Source: Siphonodentalium dalli
Lineage: Eukaryota; Mollusca; Scaphopoda; Gadilida; Siphonodentaliidae
Direction of reading: 5' to 3'
NCBI GenBank assembly: GCA_032622095.1
Contig: CP136065.1
Coordinates: 109,595,195-109,659,194 of the forward strand
Length of the DNA stretch: 64,000 nt
Shown: in pieces, positions 58,026 to 64,000 of the stretch
Layout of the letters: each line of letters begins with the position of its first letter
Position numbering within the stretch: position 1 is the stretch's first letter
Made by a program: the position numbers and the translations under genes
The notes under the pieces: model-generated
Seen by the model: only the letters and a program-made list of their open reading frames with translations
Databases searched by the model: none
Told to the model about the DNA's origin: nothing

Positions 58026-58767
58026 TGGTTTGACGAGGGACGGTTGGCGGACCTAAAGAATGCCTTATAACTTTGACATTTGTGAACGGATTCAAAATAA
58101 ATTTGGTATGTTAGTTGCTCCCAATGACTATTTACTGCCTGTAGAAAATGGGGCACGTCCGAACTTTTTGACAAGAGTTATCCATCTTTGATGACTTTTT
58201 TTTTTGTTTTTCACTGTTAGCGCGATAACTCACGCAAATATTAACCAATTTCAACAATGGTATTTGAGACTCTTGCAACAATATCTCGGAAGAGTTCGAA
58301 AACCAGGTATGTCAGAATTTTTTTTCCGGAGTTATGGGTCTTAGTTTGTCTATTTTTATCAATTTTATCACCGTTAGCGCGATAACTCGATGAAATATTA
58401 ACCAATTTCAACAATATTTGGTATATGAGTATCCTGCAACAATATCTCGGACGAGTTAGAAAACCAGGTTTGTCCGAATTTTTTTCACGGAGTTATGGGT
58501 CTTAGTTTGTCTATTTTTAGCAATGTTATCACCGTTAGCGCGATAACTCAATGAAATATTAAACGATTTAAACAATATTTGGTATATGAGTCTCTTGCAA
58601 CAATATCTCGGACGAGTTCGAAAACCTGGTTTGCCCGAATTTTTTTTCCGGAGTTATGGGTCTTAGTTTGTCTATTTTAATAACAATTTTATCACCGTTG
58701 GTGCGATAACTCAATGAAATATTAACGGATTCAATTGATATTTGGTATATAGGTCTATTGCAATAAT
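58026..58767 (+). repeat. Repeat family H, copy 2, interrupted by DIRS-like element 2
   Basis: Four units of about 165 bp. They carry CACCGTTAGCGCGATAACTC, AATTTCAACAATATTTGGTA, CAACAATATCTCGGACGAGT and GGAGTTATGGGTCTTAG. The array resumes at 63929 (CCGTCCGACTTTTTTTCCCA) after the insertion. Confidence 0.75.
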
Positions 58768-58988
58768 ATCTCCGTCAAATATATCTTGGACACTGAAACT
58801 AATGGTTATATATTTCTTGCTGGCAAGATTCTAGAAGTCGTAAAAAAAAAATTGGTACGCAATACCTCGAGTATGCGCACTTGTCAAATGCCAATTAATG
58901 GCGATTATATCTTTGGACCAATCAATGCGAGTCTTTTTACTATAACAGCGATTGAAAGACAAGACCTCATTCATTTTAAATTCTTCTA
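58768..58988 (+). repeat. Left inverted terminal repeat of DIRS-like element 2
   Basis: Starts ATCTCCGTCAAATATATCTT and continues GGACACTGAAACTAATGG to CTCATTCATTTTAAATTCTT. The frame MDTETNGYIFLAGKILEVV crosses it and is repeated on the minus strand in the right repeat. Confidence 0.9.
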
Positions 58989-59586
58989 GACGCAAGATAA
59001 GTCGCATTTTTTATCTGTTCATTTCTCATGAACGTTTCTCTTTATGCTATTGCGAACGACAACACGCAGTTGCCTAATTTCGTGCACTACGCACGTGTTT
59101 TCCAATTTTCGCAATTTAGTTTTACAATTGTTCAACAATCTTTTATTCTACAATACTGTCTTATTAATGACAGTAGTCCGTGGGTGGATATTTTCATTAA
59201 CAAATATTTCAATTTTGTTTTATTTACGAGAATCACTTCGAACAAATATCGTTTTTGTTTGCATACAACAATACTCAATAGAAAAATCCGATGCTCTTTA
59301 GAGTCATTTGGGTTCTCGTCGGGATTTTTTAACACTGCACCGGATGCAATATCGTGTTGTCGTCTCCACTAAGCTCCAGTTCGGAGTTTGGTCCCTGACA
59401 AAATCCTATCCAAATGTATTCGAAGTAATAATTTACAATATTTTACATTACAATATTTTACAATAATTTTACTCACGGATGCTAGATAAAATAGCCACAG
59501 TGTGGCTTGCCTCTTCTCTCTACATTGAACATAAGGCTCAATGCTTTTACGATGAAAACTTCGTAATGTTTTTTCCCTCCGACAGG

Positions 59587-60234
59587 TAGGGGTGCCACGA
59601 TTAATCGTATAATCGATGAAATGTTGATACGGCCGATATTCGATGACTATTTTCGGCTGCGATTACTCTGAGTTCTTTATTTCGGATGTCGAAAAGTACC
59701 GGACATATTTGGATACCCTGTTTTACAGTTTAATATCCAACGGACAGGTTAACGATCGTTGATCGTGCAAAGATATTGGTAACGCATTGTGCTCATTACT
59801 AATTACCCGGCTTTCCTTCCCACGAGTCAGTAACGATTGCTCTCGCAATTTTCTATTCACGGGTATTCACCATTTGCACTTGTCCACCTGGTCACCATCA
59901 ATATTAAAATATGTGAAGATATATTTAGCACATTTCCCATCTCCGTTAATTTATGGGCATGTGAAATTGTCAGTGGACTTTGGTATATCACACAATGACC
60001 TTTGATTTTAGATAACCCCAACTTACAATTATATTACCGGTGCAATTACACCCTTCTAATCAACGAAACTATATTTTTTGTCATGGGAAGGACAATCTCG
60101 GTGGTTTCTGATACAAATTATACACATGTGAATATTATGCACTACTTCCTCTGTCCTTGCTATTAGATACGCTTCATCGATTCTAATCTAGTATTGACTA
60201 TCGATTATCAAGTTCAATGATCGTGGCACCTCTG
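59587..60234. mobile_element. Nested hAT-like MITE
   Basis: Left TAGGGGTGCCACGATTAATC and, in reverse complement, right AGAGGTGCCACGATCATTG. ATCGATTAT-type subterminal motifs occur at both ends. Flanking octamers CCGACAGG and CTGACGTG match only 5 of 8, so the insertion is old or the ends are slightly misplaced. Confidence 0.5.
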
Positions 60235-60239
60235 CTGAC

Positions 60240-60962
60240 GTGGCACCTTCTCTTGCATCCTCCATTAACTTGGAGACTCCGCTGGAGTTGGTTGGTGGAC
60301 ATGCCTCCTCCCTCAGGGTCGCGGCGTCCATAGCCCCCGCAGAGAAGGGCAGCGATGGTGGTCCAAGTGCAGCTGCCCTTGGTCCTGCCTCCGGTTCCGC
60401 CGGGTTCGCACCATCGCTGCACCAGCCGGCCACTTGCTACAGCTACCACATCAGTGGTCCGTTTAGCTGGCAAGCCCTGGTGCCCTCGGCACATTGCCTG
60501 CCTACGCAGTTCAATGTGTCAACTGCCACTGCTTCCACTCCAGGGGATTTGACCGCACGGGTTCTGACCTGTCCTCCATTCGTCAACGTCTTTTTCGGCA
60601 TCCGTCCCTCCCGGTTTTGGGGTGGGTATGTATCCCTATTATTCACCTGTGTTCTTTCCTCCACCAGTGTGGCCTTGCTTTGTACAGTTTCTGGCCTCTT
60701 TTGGGCTCCTAGGCCAGAACTTAGTCTTAGTTTCCTTTCCGAGGCTCCGGAATTTCTTGCCTCATCAAACCAGGTGACCTGGTCGGGATACTTGCCCCTT
60801 TCCCCCCATCTCCGGGACGGATGGTGCTGTTCAGAGACGAGGACATGCTGTCGCAACATCTCCTGGATTTGGCAGCGTTTGATGCGTGTCCGAGTTCGCC
60901 ATGCCCATCCGAGAGTGCCTTCCCTGAGGGTCATTTCGGATGGGTCAGTCCTTCGGTCTTAG
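60240..60962 (+). pseudogene. Gag-like coding remnant of DIRS-like element 2
   Basis: Frame 60240-60962 (240 codons) starts with an Ala/Ser/Pro/Gly-rich part, including GGHASSLRVAASIAPAEKGS and GPSAAALGPASGSAGF. From about 60570 a different frame looks more protein-like (PPGFGVGMYPYYSPVFFPPP then VWPCFVQFLASFG). A third frame near 60820-60960 reads LFRDEDMLSQHLLDLAAFDA to a stop. The reading switches indicate frameshifts in a former Gag. The aromatic/Pro-rich patch parallels [10 protein letters not shown] in element 1. Confidence 0.5.
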
Positions 60963-61074
60963 GATAACAATTGCGCACAATTTTGCATGCATTACCAGCA
61001 CGATACTAACAGCACAGAAAAAGGAAGAACAAACAGCGCCATTATCTTGCTTCCTCCATTCACATGGAGCCTCC

Positions 61075-61744
61075 GCTGGAGTCGGTTGCGGGACATGCCT
61101 CCTCCTTATTGGTCGCGGCCTCCTGAGCCATCCGCAGAGACGTACGCCTGTCTTCCACAACCGAAGGACTGCATGGGGCCCACATATCAAGAACAAAAAC
61201 CTACGTGTGACGATTTTCCTCTGCCAACTCGATACAGCCTGCACAGCAGGCTCAGGGTCTGTTAGTGGTCATGCCTCCTCTATTTGTAGTCGCAGCTTCC
61301 ACAACCTTCGCAGAGACGGTCAATAATGGATTTTCCTCTGCCAACTCGGTACAGTCTGCGCTGCAGGCTCGGAGTCTGTTGGTGGTCATGCCTCCTCTAT
61401 TTGTAGTCGCGGCTTCCACAACCTTCGCAGAGACAGGAAACAATGAATTTTCCTCTGTCCACTCAATACAGCCTGCGCTGCCGGCTCGGAATCTGTTGGT
61501 GGTCATGCCTCCTCTATTTGTAGTCGCGGCTTCCACAACCTTCTCAGAGATGGGCAACAATGAATTTTCCTCTGTCAACTCGGTACAGCCTGCGCTGCAG
61601 GCTCGGAATCTGTTGGTGGTCATGCCTCCTCTATTTGTCGCGGCTTCCACAACCTTCGCTGCGACTAGCAGCGATGGAGGTTCTGCAGCATCTACCGCTG
61701 GTTCTGTCTCAGTCCATCCAGGTTCATGCTGTCACGGCACATAG
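61075..61744 (+). repeat. 117-bp in-frame tandem repeat in the Gag-like region
   Basis: Units starting at 61260, 61377, 61494 and 61611 (CTGTTGGTGGTCATGCCTCC), with older diverged units near 61085 and 60268. 117 bp is 39 codons, so the plus frame 61265-61744 stays open. Each unit encodes VVMPPLFVVAASTTFAE, then NNEFSSVNSVQPALQAR. The minus strand is also open, an effect of repetition, and is not taken as a gene. Confidence 0.85.
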
Positions 61745-61749
61745 CGGTT

Positions 61750-63507
61750 TTTCCGAACCCTTTCTTGCCTTGGCTACCTCATTATGCCTAGTCGCCGACA
61801 AGTGGCATTCATTCGACTGACTGTTTTGTACACTATTACCTTCGTTCTTTGTACTTTGAGGTTTCCTCTGTCAGTCTGCTTTCTGCCATATCGCATTGCT
61901 CTGGCTATGTGCCGCATTCAGGAACTGCTCCTGAATAAGTTTCTTTCGCCTCCATTCTCACCTCCGTTCTTATCCCGTCGGGATATTCCAGGTGTTGTTG
62001 AGACCTGTCTTTATAGTTTTGGGCCTTCTAATCTGTTAGATTTTTATTCAACAATTAGGCCGCTTTTATGAGACAAACCTAGACGTATTATGGACTTGAT
62101 TGTGTGTGTGAACCTGATAAGTTAGTATGCGGGTGCTATATCTCACAGGGGAAATTGGCGCTCTACTCACTTAGCCGAACATATCATGAATATCGACCGT
62201 TCAGCTCCATAGACACTATCGTCTGAACTACGCTCATTTTCAATTTTACTTCTAGATTTGGGATGTATCTTTCAGTGACCACCTAACACCATAGGATTTC
62301 ATCATATAGCGTATCGGCATTTCATTGGTGTCTAGGCGGCATGTATGCAGTCCATTTTGTTATCGTATTTGTCACAGCACCGACTTTGAACCAAGAATAT
62401 TTTCCAATTCTATGGTATCACTCGGGCTGAGTGTTTAACATCACTTGGCAGGCGTGATTCTAATTCTAATCTGATTTAGTGATTACCGATTCTCACCTTT
62501 GCGACATTTCACAATTATTGCCGCATGCCCATTGGTGCTTGAGCATACCAGTTGGCGGGTTATTGCAGTTTTTGTAACTTTCTGCTAACCTACGGTATGG
62601 GTTCCCTATATCACCACCTGACGAACGATATTAAACTAAGTTCCACATTTATTTTGAAACCATGCAGGCCGGTTCATTGCATCACAGATTGGCCGTATGA
62701 TCAGACAGTGTTCCATTCGCGGTATTAGTTCCTCTCCTTGGTTGCCCGTACACTTCAATTTCCAGTTCCTTGACTTGGTGTACCAGAGGCAGGCAATCTT
62801 TCCATCTTGGTCCCCTCCCTTATGTGTATGCTTTTTCTTTCCATGGACATTATTCCCAGTGCTCTGGACATAATCAGCTCAACTCAGTCATGTTTTCCTG
62901 GTGTATCCCTGGTCCCCCCCATTGGTCTGGGCCCAACAGTTTCTCCTATCTCCCCTGGGTCTCTCGGTCGGGCTCAAAATACTGTCAGGTCCGTCATACT
63001 GCACTGAGCATTGCCTCATTTTGTGAGATCCATTCTGAGTATTGATTCAACTTTTCTGGTGGGGGGGTGGGGGTGTCATAACCGTGTTTTCCCCTCGGTG
63101 CCCCTTTTGCATGTATTATGGGCCAGTCAACATCATCTGGATGTCGTGCTAGTGCTGCTTCATCCTCTAAGGAGGGGGGGTGGGGTAGGTTCCTTTATCC
63201 TATTAGGTACATGAATGAATGAGTTATCCCCCTTGCCTATGACCAATGTTTATCCTGGACACCTTCACCCTGTGATCATTACTAGTAGGGCACATGAAGT
63301 ACGTGGTGTTTCCTTTTAGGAGGCTCAGTTGTTTTTGAGTTTATCTGAACTATTACATATGGGACACAATGATCTATTTTTTGGCACATGTCTACCAAGA
63401 AATATTTTTGGTACAGGATGCAGGTCTTTTCTGCTTCAGCAGGTGGGTTTCATGGACATAGTCGGATTATCTGCCTCGTGGCCTCCTCCTCTTCAAGAAT
63501 TATAATG
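61750..63507. other. Right interior of DIRS-like element 2
   Basis: No domain was recognised. SRRDIPGVVE at about 61972-62001 shares RDIPG with element 1. The part 62640-63060 is moderately GC-rich with open frames of 66-91 codons that could be remnants of later coding regions. G-rich tracts lie near 63059 and 63172. Confidence 0.4.
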
Positions 63508-63605
63508 ATAACCATTAGTTTCAGTGTCCAAGATATATTTGACGGAGATATAATATTTTTTACCCAAAATATGTATCTCCTATAATAAATATCTTGGACA
63601 CTGAA
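63508..63605 (-). repeat. Internal complementary region of DIRS-like element 2
   Basis: 63508-63549 (ATAACCATTAGTTTCAGTGT to GACGGAGAT) is the reverse complement of the left terminus. 63550-63605 (ATAATATTTTTTACCC to CTTGGACACTGAA) is the reverse complement of the right terminus. Confidence 0.9.
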
Positions 63606-63680
63606 CACAGCAAGGGCCCTCCCTGTTGGGATCAACATTCCCGCCCCGCGCACTCAGTCAAACGCATCAAACACACAGGA

Positions 63681-63928
63681 GGAAGAAATTAAAATGAATG
63701 AGGTCTTGTCTTTCAATCGCTATTATAGTGAAAGGACTCGCATTGATTGGTCCAAAGATATAATTGCCATTAATTGGCATTTGACAAGTGCGCGTACTCG
63801 AGGTATTGCGTACCGATTTTTTTTTTACGACTTCTAGAATCTTGCCAGCAAGAAATATATAACTATTAGTTTCAGTGTCCAAGATATTTATTATAGGAGA
63901 TACATATTTTGGGTAAAAAAAATATTAT
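63681..63928 (-). repeat. Right inverted terminal repeat of DIRS-like element 2
   Basis: Reverse complement of 58768-58988, followed by the extension ATTATAGGAGATACATATTT to AAATATTAT that occurs only here and in the internal complementary region. Confidence 0.9.
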
Positions 63929-64000
63929 ATTCCACCGTCCGACTTTTTTTCCCAGAGTTGTGCACCTTATTTGCAGAAGTTTGGTTCGACTGCCAAAAAA
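63929..64000 (+). repeat. Repeat family H, continuation after the insertion
   Basis: ATTCCACCGTCCGACTTTTT and CCCAGAGTTGTGCACC resemble the GTCCGAATTTTTTTCCGGAG TTATGGG block of family H. This supports a simple insertion of element 2 into the array. Confidence 0.55.

Larger units (their letters stand above)
58768..63928 (+). mobile_element. DIRS-like tyrosine-recombinase retrotransposon, element 2 (decayed)
   Basis: A 5.2 kb unit with inverted terminal repeats (58768-58988 and 63681-63928). An internal complementary region at 63508-63605 joins the reverse complements of both termini, the diagnostic DIRS layout. The right repeat again has an outer extension of about 50 bp absent from the left. 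The termini are unrelated in sequence to element 1, so this is a different family. A Gag-like low-complexity coding region lies at 60240-61750, and a smaller hAT-like element is nested at 59587-60234. No recombinase, reverse transcriptase or methyltransferase was recognised. It inserted into a family H array without visible target duplication. Confidence 0.78.

Noticed and set aside
61252-61650. Minus-strand 132-codon frame with repeated TTNRGGMTTNRFRA-like blocks
   Set aside because: It is the antisense shadow of a 117-bp repeat without stops; the plus frame fits the element's Gag-like region better.
57464-64000. Final ABCF1 exon with the second SHD motif
   Set aside because: I looked for a segment encoding the switch His after a suitable acceptor in plus frames and found none; it probably lies beyond 64000.

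Overview
The window is eukaryotic, AT-rich and dominated by introns and mobile DNA. It holds one recognisable host gene: the plus-strand orthologue of ABCF1, a cytosolic ABC-F ATPase that acts in translation initiation. Eighteen coding exons lie between 14370 and 57463. They join in a continuous reading frame of about 631 residues with matching splice phases, running from an acidic/lysine-rich linker through the first ABC domain into the second. The 5' end of the gene and the last exon or exons were not found here. Intron size, (CCGT)n-headed tandem repeats and the repertoire of elements suggest a lophotrochozoan, most likely a mollusc and possibly a bivalve. That is inference; the species is not identified.

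Layout: 1-14369 is upstream or early-intron sequence made of repeat families (A, B and C below), a hAT-like element, a TTAA-flanked element and a minus-strand LINE relic. 14370-23059 carries ABCF1 exons 1-5, the linker. Intron 5 (23060-33867) is a 10.8 kb nest of a DIRS-like element, a 5'-truncated LINE with a second element inside it, and a hAT-like element with a perfect target duplication. 33868-40499 carries exons 6-11, the first ATPase domain. Intron 11 (6 kb) holds repeat family G, a terminal-inverted-repeat element with a decayed unrecognised reading frame, and a minus-strand ORF1-like relic. 46478-57463 carries exons 12-18, the second ATPase domain, with a SINE, TTAA MITEs and a fold-back element in the introns. 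57464-64000 is the start of the next intron and contains a second DIRS-like element.

Main discoveries: two elements (23203-28722 and 58768-63928) share the terminal architecture of tyrosine-recombinase retrotransposons of the DIRS group. Each has inverted terminal repeats plus an internal region that copies, in reverse complement, the right end joined to the left end. Both keep only decayed, low-complexity Gag-like coding, and no recombinase or reverse transcriptase was seen. Also notable are tandem duplications touching two ABCF1 exon boundaries (36501 and 46673), a fold-back element carrying four near-identical 97-bp units, and a tRNA-derived SINE, a LINE and two hAT-like elements with intact target-site duplications.

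All names rest on reading the sequence and on remembered family features; no database search was run. Family letters (A, B, C and so on) are labels used only in this annotation.
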